The notes below the pieces were generated by a model. The model did no database searches, was not told the origin of the DNA, and saw only the letters and a list, made by a program, of their open reading frames with translations. A DNA stretch of 64,000 nucleotides from Flavobacterium frigoritolerans (GTDB lineage Bacteria; Bacteroidota; Bacteroidia; Flavobacteriales; Flavobacteriaceae): positions 186,001-250,000 of the forward strand of contig NZ_JAOZEV010000003.1 of assembly GCF_025847275.1 (NCBI RefSeq). The letters are read 5' to 3'. Shown here in pieces: positions 36,392 to 47,523 of this stretch. Position numbers and translations under genes: made by a program. Each line of letters opens with the position of its first letter. The stretch's first letter is position 1.

Positions 36392-39300
36392 ATGAGTTCT
36401 ATAAATCTTCAATCAAGTCAGCCCTCTGGTTGCGAAACATATATAGCCATTGTCGTCGATGAATCGGGTTCGATTAACCAAAATGAAGCAAAGCAAATAC
36501 GTGAAGAGTTAACTTCATTTATCAATTCTCAAGCTCAGAGTAATATTACACTGTCGTTAATTGGAATGTCGAATAACGATACTGATTCCAGATCTGGTCA
36601 TGTTATTCAGAAAAGAATCTCAGGCAATCAATCAGAATTTTTAAATTGGATCAATTCATTTGGCTCAAGATCAATCAATGCCCAATCAGATTATTGGGCA
36701 TCTGGTCTGGATGTTGTAAATAACTTAACCGTAATTCCGGATATCATTGTTATTGTTACTGACGGTTTACAAGTTAATGATCCCAATAAACTGAAAGCTT
36801 TATACAATGATCTAAACGAAAAATCTCACATTTTTGTTTATGGCGTAACAAGTACTGAGAGTAATGCTACTGAATTAGTAACGCCGCTTACTACCTTTTT
36901 AGGAAAAACACCTGTTGCAAAAACTAATGGACTTTCTATTCTCAACACAGATTACATCAGAGTTCCTGATTTTAGTACTTTAGGAGAGGTATTAAGACAG
37001 CTTAATAATGATTTATCTACCGAACAAATAGGCTGTCTTCCCAATGTGAGCCTCATTCAAAATAAATTGGTTTATCCTGTTTTAAGAAAAGGCCTTAGCA
37101 CTCGTCAGGACGCAGGAACTTTAATTCTTAAAAATAAAAGCCGCGTTGCCCTTACTCTAGCTGCTGGAACAAAAATTCACAGTGCCAGTAATTTAAACGG
37201 ATTGGTTTTTAAACTCAGAGATACTGTTACTATTCCTGGATTATCTCAAATAGGGGTTTCTATTCGTATTGAAGGAACACCAATACTACTTGGCAATAAT
37301 TCTGCACTAATTGTTTTAAAGAACGTTACTAATCCTAATGCTTTCAAAATCAATTTTAATGTTACAAAAGAGGTTTATATTGTTGGAACTACTTCTGGTA
37401 AAACAGCTTTACAATCGTCTGACTTACAAATTGCAGCTTCTGGTTCAAAAGGAATTGACAGTACTAGAGGTATTCACCTTCGTTGGCTCTTCGCTGGCGA
37501 ATTAGGAGATAAGCATCTTCCGAAAGGAGATTTATTTACAGGTACAAAATCTAAATTCAACAAACCAGATGATTTCGTAAAACTATACAGAGCGCCATAC
37601 ACTAAAGTTAGTACTAATTTAGACTTAAGTAAGGCACCAAAATCTGTAGATTCTAAAAATGCAATATGGATATATAAAACAGCTAATTCTGAAAGATCAT
37701 TTTATGTTCGATTTATAGAAACAGAAAAATATTCATTAGTAAGTAAAAGTATTAATCCATTAATGAACCCTTCTGGTTTTATTCAGGCGTATGGAAATAA
37801 CATTATCGAAATTGAAAATAAAAATGAATTATTCTTTGCTGCCGAATTAAACTTTGGCTCGGTAAACAACTCTAGTATTGTAAGATTAGAATCTTTATCT
37901 GTTGAAGAAAATAATATCGGAGCTGCAAAAAAAATAAGTAATCGTAAAACATATACTTCAACGCAAGTAAATACAATACGTGTAGTAGCAGAAAATGGCA
38001 GAAGCATCCGTTTTAGAGCTAATAATTGTTTATTAACTGAGATAAATTTTGAGTTTTATTCCGATTTTATTCAGCATGCAAACGATAATGGAGAGTGGGA
38101 TTTAAAAGGAAAATATGCGTTAAGCAAAAATGATACAACCGTATTTGAACAATTAGAGCCAAAACTAAATTGTGTACATGGAAAATGGTTAAAGTTTAAT
38201 GATGATGAATATGTAAACATCAACAACTACAAAGACAAATGGGGGAAAACAACAGTTCCAGATGATAAAAACATTAAACAAGTTGTTCAAAGTTATTTAG
38301 ACCTAAGCTTAGATAGTAATAATCAAAAGGCTAACGAAACCGTATCTTTTAAAGACAAAGTTCCTACGAATGAACCTAAAGATGGTGAAGCTGCTGAATT
38401 TGCTGAAAATTCAACTGATATATCCAATCTAGATTTGTTAAACATTGCTGCAAATGATTATCATATAGCACGTATGTTGGGTCTGGGTTGCATTGACATT
38501 GATGATGTTGTTCTTTCTGGAGAGTTTATTTATTTAACAGAATATACCACATTTGGAGATCTAAAAGTGGGTAAGGTATCAGGTGAGGTACTGCATCTTT
38601 CTATGAGTATTCCAACCTCTATAGCGACTGAGCGTCTTCCGTTACCAGTGCAACTAAGCAAGATTGTACCAGGATTAAATGTTGATTCAGAAGAAAATGA
38701 ACCTGTTAAAATCACAGATTCAAACGGATATAGCTTTGATGGAAAGAAAAGGTACGCAAGTTTATTCATGGACGATATCATGGATTATGATAGCTATACT
38801 GATACTAATTTCTTTCTTTCTTCATTAGAATTTGATGGAAGTACTTTTACTTTTCCTGTTTATGTGGGTATAGAACATAAAATTAAAGATGATGACCAGA
38901 CTTGGGTAAAACCCGAATTAGCATCGGATACAGAGTACTATAATGTTACCAAAGAATTGGCCAAAGGATCTTATGAACCAGCTCCAATCATTATTCCAGA
39001 TTCAGGAAAATCATTTTTAAATGTTCTTCAGGAAAAAACGGGTAAACACACATACATATACAAAGGATATGGAATTAATATCTTCTCAAGAGCTAGTTCT
39101 GGAAGACAAATAGAGATTACGTCTGATATAAAACCTGCCAATAGTTTAATGCCTCCTAATGGTATTAATACGCTTTTAATCACTTCTGAAAATCCTTTGA
39201 TGTTTACATCAAGAGCAGAACAGGATCACTTAGATAAGATAACCGGATCTGACAAAACCTATATTAGGCTTCTTTTTGATTATTATTCTATTCAGGAATT

Positions 39301-42229
39301 ATTAAGTTATAGTATTCCTGATAATATGACACTCGAAAATGCTTTGCTTCCTGATACAATCTATCCTGATAATGAAGAGTTATATGCCGATTATTTTAAA
39401 CTTTATTACAAAGATGGACTTCCACAAGTAGAATATGCACAAATTATTGACATTAATAACAATACCGAAGACATTCTTACTTCTATTATAAAAATTAAAG
39501 ACTATACTGTTCTTAGTACTGGTGAAAAAATTAATGTTACATTAAATAGCACAAATAGCAAAAGATTTATTGGAGGAATTTTAACCATTGGAGATCAAAA
39601 TTATATCATCAATAAAGTTGAAGTTTCTAACGATTTACAAGGTCAATTTAGCTATGCAAATGTACATGTCCTTAAAAAAGAAGTCGCTGAAAGTTCACTT
39701 GCAGACGGAGATGCTACTTTAGATTCAGAGCAAATACAAAACATTCAGGCATCAGGAAACGGCTTATGTACATTGGTCGAAAATATGCTAACAAAAGATA
39801 ACTGGCATAAATCTAAACCTCTTGATTTTAATGTTCTGTTACCACAAGTCTTAAAAAAGGTTAATAGAGAAATTATACAGTTCATAGATAGTGAAGGTGT
39901 TATTGATAGAAGAATAGAAAAAACAAGAGGAATTTGGTGTAAAGATGTAACCATTAAAGAGATTAAGGAAAAGGCATACCAAGTAGATGAAAATGGTCAA
40001 TATGTATTAGATCCAAAAGGTAATGTAATTGAATTACCTGAAGAAGAAAACAAACATTTTGGTCTATATCAGCTTACTTTCAATGGGTATAAACTGGCTC
40101 AGCATCCACAATACAAAGAAAACATTGAAAATTCTGTCGAATGGTTTAATGGTAGTGTACGTTTATTTACTGATAGCTGCTTCGAAAAAGGAAATCCAAT
40201 TCCTGTAAAACCTAGAAAAGAGTTTAAAGTTGTTCAGACAAAAAATATTGGAACAACAGACGACTTAATACTAATTGTAAATGATCCTAATTTTAAAATA
40301 AAAATGGATGGCAAACAAGAAGTAGATCCTGCTTATGATAAAATTATTATTGAAAAAACGGAAGTAAACTATTATCCAAGCTATAAAGTATCGCTTTTTG
40401 CTGATCCTGCATTTGGTTTAACAGCAGCTAATATTCTGCCGAGAGAAGATGAAAGCACTCATTATTCAATTTTCGGAATCAGTACTTATGGTCGTTATCA
40501 TTTATTAGATTATGATTCAAAAATTAGTGTACCAAGCCCTATGTATGCCGTAAAAATTGAAGAACCGGTTAGACCAGAAGAAGTAAAAGGAGGTTTGTAT
40601 GCCACCCGTCCGGACTTCTTTAATCGTTCTACCTATACATTTACTACCAAATACAGTCATAGACCATACGGAGCCCTACATTATAGAGCTAACGATGAAG
40701 GATTATTAAGTGTATTATATGAAAGAAGTACGATTGATACCATTCGTAAGAAGTTAAAAGAACTTGGTGGAAATAATGAAACTTTTTTTACAAACAGATG
40801 GGAAAATTTATTAGACTTTGATGCCCTTTTATATCAAAATAAGCTATTGAATCCTAGTGATGAATTAGAGCATGATAAGAAACCTAATCCTCTTCCTCCA
40901 AGAAAAGAATTAAACTATAACGAGTATCCGCCTGAAGGTGATCCTTTGCTTAAATTTAGATTGCCTTCACCAGATAACAAGCAATTAATAGCTGCTATAA
41001 ATGATTTTATAGATTGGCATAATCAATCGCTGCCAAAATCAATACCGGCGGCACCAAAGATCACTTTATTATCTGCTCTTAATGATATTATAATTTCTAC
41101 AGAACATGGAATTGAAAAGAACTTATTGGCTCTCCATTTTATCGAGCAAGCCATACACACAGCATTTGTGCCTCTTACCGAAGTGCCGGTTATCTATGAT
41201 CATATTAATGATAATAAATACGTACCTATCAATAAAAAACAAACAATCAAGGATAAAAATGGGCATATTTTAAAGACTACAGATACTGATTTTGATATCG
41301 CACCAATGATGAAAGTCATAGATGCTGTTGAAAACATAACTCAGTTTACCGATTTTAATCTAGATGGGAATTCACAAAACTTTTACTTCTATGGCGTTCG
41401 TGAAATGGATATTAAAATGAATTTTAGTGAATTTGGTCCCTATCTAGGCCCAGTAAAATTAGTGCCTTCAAATCCGCCTCAAACTCCTGAAATTAAGCGT
41501 ATCATGCCAATTTTAGAAAATCGAGTATTGGGAATCAAACCAGCTATTCAAATAGAATTAAATGACTATCAGCCTGAGTACAATATTAAGAAGATAAACA
41601 TTTATCGTGCAGCTTCAATGCTTGATGCACAATCCATAAGAACGATGACTCCTGTTAAGGAAGTTTTAATTGGAGAAGATACTCTATCTGCTAGTTTTGA
41701 TAATGTATGGACTGTATATGATGAGTTTGAAGATTTGGAGAATATTCCTTTTGGAGATGGACTTTTTTATAGAATTACTGTTTCGCGCGAAATTGAATAT
41801 GCAGATCCTAGCTCAACTGAATTGAATCCTATTGTTAATATTGATTATACACCGTCTCAACCATCAAAAATTACTGCAACAGTGATTGCTGATTCCGTTT
41901 CGCCACAATCGCCAGTATTAAAAGCAACTGGAGCTCCAACTGGAGCAAATGAATCGATCTTAAAACCAGTTATTTTTAATTGGGAAAAGACCGTTCATAA
42001 TGGCAAATACCATCTGTACAAGATGAATAATCAAGGAAATTGGGATAAGATTCACGAAGTTACTTCCAACTATGATACAGTATCTCAGCCTTTACTGGAA
42101 ACCAAACTAGCAACTGATGAATTAATCATTAAAACTGAAGATGGTAATAGAATCTATCATCATTTCAAAATGATTTCTGAGAATTCTTCTGGTATGTTTA
42201 GCAACGAAGAAAAAATTCTAACGCTTTAA
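36392..42229 (+). CDS. Giant vWA-domain protein (1945 aa)
   Basis: Residues ~10-200 form a von Willebrand factor A domain: the metal-ion adhesion site DESGS (near 19-23), a conserved Thr/Ser region, and VTDGLQV near 127. vWA domains bind protein partners through a divalent metal. After ~340 a phrase GIDSTRGIHLRWLFAGELGD begins a long beta-rich region of unknown type, and the last 300 residues look like two fibronectin-type beta modules (KPAIQIELNDYQPEYNIKKINIYRA and KPVIFNWEKTVHNGKYHLYKM). There is no signal peptide. It is 28 bp after the 2452-aa gene and followed by a terminator. The pair is likely made together, perhaps as one complex. Confidence 0.7.
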   Translation: MSSINLQSSQPSGCETYIAIVVDESGSINQNEAKQIREELTSFINSQAQSNITLSLIGMSNNDTDSRSGHVIQKRISGNQSEFLNWINSFGSRSINAQSDYWASGLDVVNNLTVIPDIIVIVTDGLQVNDPNKLKALYNDLNEKSHIFVYGVTSTESNATELVTPLTTFLGKTPVAKTNGLSILNTDYIRVPDFSTLGEVLRQLNNDLSTEQIGCLPNVSLIQNKLVYPVLRKGLSTRQDAGTLILKNKSRVALTLAAGTKIHSASNLNGLVFKLRDTVTIPGLSQIGVSIRIEGTPILLGNNSALIVLKNVTNPNAFKINFNVTKEVYIVGTTSGKTALQSSDLQIAASGSKGIDSTRGIHLRWLFAGELGDKHLPKGDLFTGTKSKFNKPDDFVKLYRAPYTKVSTNLDLSKAPKSVDSKNAIWIYKTANSERSFYVRFIETEKYSLVSKSINPLMNPSGFIQAYGNNIIEIENKNELFFAAELNFGSVNNSSIVRLESLSVEENNIGAAKKISNRKTYTSTQVNTIRVVAENGRSIRFRANNCLLTEINFEFYSDFIQHANDNGEWDLKGKYALSKNDTTVFEQLEPKLNCVHGKWLKFNDDEYVNINNYKDKWGKTTVPDDKNIKQVVQSYLDLSLDSNNQKANETVSFKDKVPTNEPKDGEAAEFAENSTDISNLDLLNIAANDYHIARMLGLGCIDIDDVVLSGEFIYLTEYTTFGDLKVGKVSGEVLHLSMSIPTSIATERLPLPVQLSKIVPGLNVDSEENEPVKITDSNGYSFDGKKRYASLFMDDIMDYDSYTDTNFFLSSLEFDGSTFTFPVYVGIEHKIKDDDQTWVKPELASDTEYYNVTKELAKGSYEPAPIIIPDSGKSFLNVLQEKTGKHTYIYKGYGINIFSRASSGRQIEITSDIKPANSLMPPNGINTLLITSENPLMFTSRAEQDHLDKITGSDKTYIRLLFDYYSIQELLSYSIPDNMTLENALLPDTIYPDNEELYADYFKLYYKDGLPQVEYAQIIDINNNTEDILTSIIKIKDYTVLSTGEKINVTLNSTNSKRFIGGILTIGDQNYIINKVEVSNDLQGQFSYANVHVLKKEVAESSLADGDATLDSEQIQNIQASGNGLCTLVENMLTKDNWHKSKPLDFNVLLPQVLKKVNREIIQFIDSEGVIDRRIEKTRGIWCKDVTIKEIKEKAYQVDENGQYVLDPKGNVIELPEEENKHFGLYQLTFNGYKLAQHPQYKENIENSVEWFNGSVRLFTDSCFEKGNPIPVKPRKEFKVVQTKNIGTTDDLILIVNDPNFKIKMDGKQEVDPAYDKIIIEKTEVNYYPSYKVSLFADPAFGLTAANILPREDESTHYSIFGISTYGRYHLLDYDSKISVPSPMYAVKIEEPVRPEEVKGGLYATRPDFFNRSTYTFTTKYSHRPYGALHYRANDEGLLSVLYERSTIDTIRKKLKELGGNNETFFTNRWENLLDFDALLYQNKLLNPSDELEHDKKPNPLPPRKELNYNEYPPEGDPLLKFRLPSPDNKQLIAAINDFIDWHNQSLPKSIPAAPKITLLSALNDIIISTEHGIEKNLLALHFIEQAIHTAFVPLTEVPVIYDHINDNKYVPINKKQTIKDKNGHILKTTDTDFDIAPMMKVIDAVENITQFTDFNLDGNSQNFYFYGVREMDIKMNFSEFGPYLGPVKLVPSNPPQTPEIKRIMPILENRVLGIKPAIQIELNDYQPEYNIKKINIYRAASMLDAQSIRTMTPVKEVLIGEDTLSASFDNVWTVYDEFEDLENIPFGDGLFYRITVSREIEYADPSSTELNPIVNIDYTPSQPSKITATVIADSVSPQSPVLKATGAPTGANESILKPVIFNWEKTVHNGKYHLYKMNNQGNWDKIHEVTSNYDTVSQPLLETKLATDELIIKTEDGNRIYHHFKMISENSSGMFSNEEKILTL

Positions 42230-42236
42230 ATCTAAA

Positions 42237-42266
42237 AAATCCCAATGAATAATTTCATTGGGATTT
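42237..42266 (+). terminator. Terminator-like hairpin after the vWA gene
   Basis: A perfect 13-bp stem (AAATCCCAATGAA, 42237-42249 with 42254-42266) has loop TAAT. It starts 8 bp after the vWA gene's stop codon and separates the giant-protein operon from the fibre cluster. Confidence 0.75.
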
Positions 42267-42320
42267 AAAACTGACTCATTAAATAAAATACTTATAGCAC
42301 TCAAATAAAATTAAAACAAC

Positions 42321-45047
42321 ATGGTAACAAACAGATTTAACATTAGCACCAAATTTGAAAACGGTGACGTCCCGTCACAGAGCGACTTCGTAGAAATTTT
42401 CAATAGTTTCGTTCATAAAGACGAAGACAAGGCTAATATACAAATGGTCGAAGCTGGAATCGACAACGAACGTTACATAACACCTGCACTTTTGAATGCT
42501 GGTTTAAAGAATATTGGTATCATTACAGGCAATTGTTATATGCCTCATAAAGAAACTTTTGAAAGTACGTTTAGCGGTACTACATTACCTCTTGAAAAAG
42601 CCCCTATCCAGTATAGTGTTAAAGTCTTTAAAAATGGACAACTATTGCAAGAAGGACCTGATTACACAGTAAATTACAATACTGCAATAATTACATTTTC
42701 TGGTGAAGTAAAAGATAGAAATCTTGAAATAAACTATTGGTATAAAAACTTCAGTTCAGATCCTGGTAATGGTGGTGAAGCCATCGATTTTACTAATTTT
42801 TTGCATACTACTGGAAATGAAACTAAAAAAGGCATCTTAACCTTTAATAACACCACCCCTACTTCAACCAGCGGTATCGTATTAACAAATAGCGGAGTAG
42901 GCACTACTGCCACAGCTCTCGATATTTCTGTTAGTGGTACAGGAAAAGGAATTGCTCTGCAAAATTCATCAACAGGTACTGGAGTCAAAGTATCAAATAC
43001 TGGAACTGGAACCGGATTACACTTAAACTCCTCTTCAGCATCAACTGGTGATCCTTTAAAAGTAACTAAGGATGATATCGTTAAAGCTAAAATTGATGTA
43101 GATGGAAATGTAACAGCTAAAAGATTTATCTCTTCTAATGGTGTTGCTACAGAATTTGTTAAAGGGGATGGATCTCTTGATCCTATAACTTATGCTGATA
43201 ATACAAAAGTAATTCATAACGCAGGAAATGAAGAAAGAGATGGAGCCTTACTCTTGACTCACAAGGAATCTCCACAAGATGTTTTAACTATTACTAAAAA
43301 TAATAGTGCCAATTGTTTAAAACTGGTGCAAACCTCTAATTCTAATGCAACAACTGCTACTTGGGATACAAGTACTCCCAATGTTAACAGAAAAGCAATT
43401 AGTATTCAGAAACAAACACAAGAAAATGCATTTATCACCCATGAAGGAAATGTAACTGCAACCTCTTTTACATCTTCAACTTTAAGAGCCGATATTACCG
43501 ATGGATTATTAACCATCGCTAGTTCAGATTCTCCTACTCCATCGCAAGGTCAAGCAAAATTATACGCCAAAACAAATGGTACTACCGATATGTACGTAAT
43601 GGGAAGTGATGGAGTTGAAAAGAAAATTGGTGCTGGTAGTGGTGGTGATTTAGATAACGTATTACATAAAACTGGATTTGCTACAGAAACTAAAACTGGA
43701 GAGTTAGTTATTGATAGTGAGACTGCAAATGTAAGTGGGTTAAAGCTCAATCGAATTCTTACTTCCCCATCAATAACAACCACCCCTTTTGCAACTGGAT
43801 TAAATAATCCTTGCAGCATATGTGATGGCGGTGATGGATACTATTATGTTGTTAATAATGGAAATTCAACAATATCAAAAATTGACAAAGTAACTGGAGT
43901 ACTAATTAACGCTTCTTTTGCAACTGGAATACCTAAACCTTATGGTATATGCAAAGCAAATGATGGTAATTTCTATGTGACAAGTAATACAGCTAACATT
44001 GGCACAAATGGCTCAACTGGTACAATATACAAAATAACTCTTACAGGAGTTGTTACTAGTTTTGTTACTGGTCTAGGCCATTTATTTGACTTAACCCAAG
44101 CAAATGATGGAAATCTATATGTTGCAAGCCCAGGCAATGTTTTGAAAGTAACTTTAGCAGGAACAATTACAACTCTTGCTTCAGGTTTTAATGATCCTAG
44201 AGGAATAGTACAAGGAAAAGATAATAATTTATATGTAACTGCTCAACATAGTATTTATAAAATAACGCTTTTAGGTGCTTCAACTTTATTCGCGACATAT
44301 CCAGGTATAACTGATGGGATTTGCCAAAGTGCTACAGGAGATTTTTATACAATAAGTTATGGAGGGAATTACATTGTAAAAACAACTCCAGCGGGTATAG
44401 TTTCTATATTTAAATCTATAAATATACAACCTAAAGGTATTTTAGTTGGAAATGATAACTATCTATATACAACTTCAGACTATGCAGATAGTATAGAAAA
44501 AACTAATATTATTAGCAACGATAAAGTACTTAGAACAGACGCTACTGGTTTAGTTGTTAAAACAACTTATTTAGAAGATGTTCCATATCTAAAAGCTTCA
44601 GATGTTGATTTATCAAGTTATGCAAAATTAGATTCTCCTACATTTACAGGAGCACCAACGGCTCCTACTGCGACAGTAGGAACCAATACAACTCAAATTG
44701 CTACAACAGCTTTTGTAATGGCAACCATAGCAGAATCAACACAAATTACCATTACTACAACTGTAAATATTACTACCGATACCGTTGATACAAATAACAA
44801 AAAACAAATTGGTAAAAATGTTATCATTAATAATGGAGTAAGTGCAATAAGCATTACAGTAAATGGCGGGACTGATTTTTCTGCCTCATACTTAAAGCAT
44901 GGCACTGGAGCAATAACTTTTGTACAAGCAGGAGGCAGAACCTTAGTAGTAGCTAATGGAACTGCTATATTAAATGGAGCAGCTGGAAGCACAGCAACAA
45001 TTTCAAGTATAGGCACTACCGATTATTTAAGAATTTCAAACGTATAA
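42321..45047 (+). CDS. Tail-fibre-like protein with embedded beta-propeller (908 aa)
   Basis: The domains in order are a fibre head-like N-terminus ([22 protein letters not shown]), an Ig-like beta module, and a repeat-rich stalk ([28 protein letters not shown]). A six-blade NHL/SBBP-type propeller follows at about 485-735 ([25 protein letters not shown] and five similar blades). Next comes the common phage tail-fibre phrase [24 protein letters not shown] near 776-800, and a Gly-rich end. There is no signal peptide. A beta-propeller in the middle of a fibre is unusual and could bind a glycan or protein. It follows the terminator by 54 bp and is first of the fibre cluster. Confidence 0.75.
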   Translation: MVTNRFNISTKFENGDVPSQSDFVEIFNSFVHKDEDKANIQMVEAGIDNERYITPALLNAGLKNIGIITGNCYMPHKETFESTFSGTTLPLEKAPIQYSVKVFKNGQLLQEGPDYTVNYNTAIITFSGEVKDRNLEINYWYKNFSSDPGNGGEAIDFTNFLHTTGNETKKGILTFNNTTPTSTSGIVLTNSGVGTTATALDISVSGTGKGIALQNSSTGTGVKVSNTGTGTGLHLNSSSASTGDPLKVTKDDIVKAKIDVDGNVTAKRFISSNGVATEFVKGDGSLDPITYADNTKVIHNAGNEERDGALLLTHKESPQDVLTITKNNSANCLKLVQTSNSNATTATWDTSTPNVNRKAISIQKQTQENAFITHEGNVTATSFTSSTLRADITDGLLTIASSDSPTPSQGQAKLYAKTNGTTDMYVMGSDGVEKKIGAGSGGDLDNVLHKTGFATETKTGELVIDSETANVSGLKLNRILTSPSITTTPFATGLNNPCSICDGGDGYYYVVNNGNSTISKIDKVTGVLINASFATGIPKPYGICKANDGNFYVTSNTANIGTNGSTGTIYKITLTGVVTSFVTGLGHLFDLTQANDGNLYVASPGNVLKVTLAGTITTLASGFNDPRGIVQGKDNNLYVTAQHSIYKITLLGASTLFATYPGITDGICQSATGDFYTISYGGNYIVKTTPAGIVSIFKSINIQPKGILVGNDNYLYTTSDYADSIEKTNIISNDKVLRTDATGLVVKTTYLEDVPYLKASDVDLSSYAKLDSPTFTGAPTAPTATVGTNTTQIATTAFVMATIAESTQITITTTVNITTDTVDTNNKKQIGKNVIINNGVSAISITVNGGTDFSASYLKHGTGAITFVQAGGRTLVVANGTAILNGAAGSTATISSIGTTDYLRISNV

Positions 45048-45049
45048 AT

Positions 45050-46678
45050 ATGAATCCAATATTATTTTATGAATATGGAATAGGCGAAACTGCTGGTCTT
45101 CCATTTGTCTCGACTTGGAAGACCGATAATATTTCATCAGGTTCTAGCGCTGGTAATCAAATAAAATTGCCCTTGATTGCTTCAGGCACCTATGCTTTTA
45201 ATGTAGATTGGGGGGATGGCACGTCAAGTTATATAACGTCATATTATTCTCAAGATATTACACATACCTACTCTTCTTCGGGTATCTACACTATTACAAT
45301 TTCAGGAACTTGTAAAGGGTGGACTTTTACTAATAGAGGTGATAAATTGAAAATATTATTCATAACCTCTTGGGGAGGATTAAACCTTGGAACCAATCAA
45401 GGGAGTTATTTTTCTGGATGCGCAAATTTAGATCTATCTGACGTATCTGATGTATTAAATTTGGCTAAGACTACTTCATTGGCTAATTGTTTTAGTTTAT
45501 GCACATCGCTAGTTACAGTGAATAAAATTAACGAATGGAATACTTCGGCCGTGTCAGATATGAGCCTTATGTTTTATAATGTACCACTATTCAACCAACC
45601 AATTGATTCTTGGAATACTTCAGCTGTGACAAATATGGGAGGCATGTTTAATGGTGCTTCGGCATTCAACCAAAACATCGGCTCTTGGAATACTTCAGCT
45701 GTGACAAATATGGGAGCCATGTTTAATGGTGCTTCGGCATTCAACCAAAACATCGGCTCTTGGAATACTTCAGCTGTGACAGATATGGGAAGCATGTTTA
45801 ATGATGCTTCGGCATTCAACCAAAACATCAGCTCTTGGAATACTTCGGTTGTGTCAAATATGAGCGTTATGTTTAGTGATGCTGTAGCGTTCAACCAACC
45901 TCTAAATAACTGGAATACAAATACTGTAACATCTATGGATCATATGTTTAGTGGTGCTGTAGCATTCAATCAACCTCTAAACAACTGGAACACATCTGCT
46001 GTAACATTTATGAATAATATGTTTGCTTCAGCTACTGTATTCAACCAAAACATTGGTTCTTGGAATACTTCGGCTGTGACAAATATGCGTATGATGTTTG
46101 CTTCAGCTACTGCATTCAACCAAAACATTGGCTCTTGGAAAACTTCGGCTGTGACAAATATGGAAGCTATGTTTGCTCAAACTAAAGTATTTAATCAAAA
46201 TATAGGCGCTTGGTCTATATCCAAGGTAACATATATGGAGAGTATGTTTTATTATGCTACAGCATTTAATAACGGAGGAAGTTCAACTATTAATAATTGG
46301 GTTACTTCTGCTGTAATAGATATGCCACAAATGTTTTACGGTGCTTCGGTATTCAACCAAAACATTAGCTCTTGGAATACTTCAGCTGTGAGGGATATGC
46401 GTATGATGTTTTATTCAGCTACTGCATTCAACCAAAACATTGGCTCTTGGAACATTAGTAATGTAACGAGTTTTTCAAATTTTATGTATGGAAAAACATC
46501 CACAACATTCTCAGCAGCCAATTTAGACGCTATCTATAATGGATGGAGCTCAAGACCTGTAAAAACACCTATCACAATATCATTTGGCACTGCAAAATAT
46601 ACTGTAGCAAGTGCTGCTGGCAGAGCAATTTTAACAGGAGCACCAAACAATTGGGTAATTGAAGATGGAGGGATCTAA
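45050..46678 (+). CDS. BspA-like surface-type protein with DUF285 repeats
   Basis: This 542-residue protein starts 2 bp after the fibre gene. Residues ~35-95 form a PKD-like fold ([13 protein letters not shown]...[15 protein letters not shown]). About 150-490 are roughly a dozen DUF285 repeats of 24-25 residues with the pattern [20 protein letters not shown], known from BspA-type surface proteins of Bacteroidota and Mycoplasma. They form an adhesive solenoid. DNA repeats are very similar, so slippage or recombination can change the copy number. There is no signal peptide, unlike typical BspA proteins, which fits release by lysis or display on a fibre. Confidence 0.85.
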   Translation: MNPILFYEYGIGETAGLPFVSTWKTDNISSGSSAGNQIKLPLIASGTYAFNVDWGDGTSSYITSYYSQDITHTYSSSGIYTITISGTCKGWTFTNRGDKLKILFITSWGGLNLGTNQGSYFSGCANLDLSDVSDVLNLAKTTSLANCFSLCTSLVTVNKINEWNTSAVSDMSLMFYNVPLFNQPIDSWNTSAVTNMGGMFNGASAFNQNIGSWNTSAVTNMGAMFNGASAFNQNIGSWNTSAVTDMGSMFNDASAFNQNISSWNTSVVSNMSVMFSDAVAFNQPLNNWNTNTVTSMDHMFSGAVAFNQPLNNWNTSAVTFMNNMFASATVFNQNIGSWNTSAVTNMRMMFASATAFNQNIGSWKTSAVTNMEAMFAQTKVFNQNIGAWSISKVTYMESMFYYATAFNNGGSSTINNWVTSAVIDMPQMFYGASVFNQNISSWNTSAVRDMRMMFYSATAFNQNIGSWNISNVTSFSNFMYGKTSTTFSAANLDAIYNGWSSRPVKTPITISFGTAKYTVASAAGRAILTGAPNNWVIEDGGI

Positions 46679-46762
46679 TGCAAAGTATACTAGCTACCAA
46701 AACCAAATAATCCCCTTTAAAAAAATAGTAAACATCATTAAAAATACATTAAAACAATAAAA

Positions 46763-47035
46763 ATGGAAAACGTAACAATCAACAAAGAAGAAGTAAAAAC
46801 AATCAGTATAGAACAATTAAAGAAATTAAAAGACTTTAATGTGTTCATGGATAAAGCAAGATTATCGCTAGGTGAATTGTCTATTCAATATGAATTTCAG
46901 AAAGCCGATATTCTAACTCAAATTGCTGTTCAACAGCAAAACTTTAATGAATTAGAAAAAGCCATTAAAGAAGAATACGGGGATATTCGAGTGAACATTG
47001 AAACAGGTGAAATTGTAAAACAAGAAGAGCAATAA
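46763..47035 (+). CDS. Small helical phage-type protein (90 aa)
   Basis: This 90-residue, coiled-coil-rich protein (ISIEQLKKLKDFNVFMDKARLSLGELSIQYEFQKADILTQIAVQQQNFNELEKAIKEEYGDIRVNIETGEI) ends with the phrase YGDIRVNIETGEI. I associate such short proteins, a helical body followed by YG...INxxTGE, with Bacteroidota phages, but their role is unknown. It lies 84 bp after the BspA-like gene and 4 bp before a membrane-protein gene. A chaperone or tail-assembly role is a guess from the fibre context. Confidence 0.6.
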   Translation: MENVTINKEEVKTISIEQLKKLKDFNVFMDKARLSLGELSIQYEFQKADILTQIAVQQQNFNELEKAIKEEYGDIRVNIETGEIVKQEEQ

Positions 47036-47039
47036 ATAC

Positions 47040-47381
47040 TTGAAAACAGTTTTAGAACAGCTTTTAGGAACCACAGATGTAACAACCTATTTTGCATGGT
47101 TCCTATTAGCTTTTATCGGGGCTTTTACAGCCATAGTAATCCGAGCAAAATTTAAGTATAAATATAGTGACGATACTCCTTATCGATGGTCTTGGTCATT
47201 TTTGCTTCGCGATAATCTGATTAATCTTATAGTCAGTTTTTTTATCTCTCTTATCTTCTTCAGGTTTACAAATCAAGTATTAAAAATAGAACCTAATTTT
47301 TTACTTGCGATTTTATTCGGAGGAACTTCAAACGAATTAGCCTTACAATTCATAAAATATAACCTTGAGGCTAGAAAATAA
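47040..47381 (+). CDS. Small polytopic membrane protein (113 aa), possible second holin
   Basis: This 113-residue protein starts with TTG at 47040, 4 bp after the previous stop codon. It has two to three hydrophobic segments (AWFLLAFIGAFTAIVIRA about 19-36; NLIVSFFISLIFFRF about 63-77; FLLAILFGGTSNELALQF about 87-104) and a charged middle, as in multi-span holins. It sits inside the fibre cluster and not beside the endolysin, so a holin role is only possible; a membrane anchor for assembly is another option. No family is recognised. Confidence 0.5.
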   Translation: MKTVLEQLLGTTDVTTYFAWFLLAFIGAFTAIVIRAKFKYKYSDDTPYRWSWSFLLRDNLINLIVSFFISLIFFRFTNQVLKIEPNFLLAILFGGTSNELALQFIKYNLEARK

Positions 47382-47523
47382 CATAATGTCCGATAGAGGA
47401 GATAAATAATTCTCCTTTAAAACGAATACATAGAATTTTACTCAATGATCTTTTACTACACTCATTGATACTAAATCATTCAAACTAGATTAGGACAAAT
47501 CATAATCACTTATTAAATAACGT

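Noticed and set aside
45574-45894. 106-aa minus-strand repetitive ORF
   Set aside because: It is antisense to the DUF285 repeats and mirrors their periodicity.
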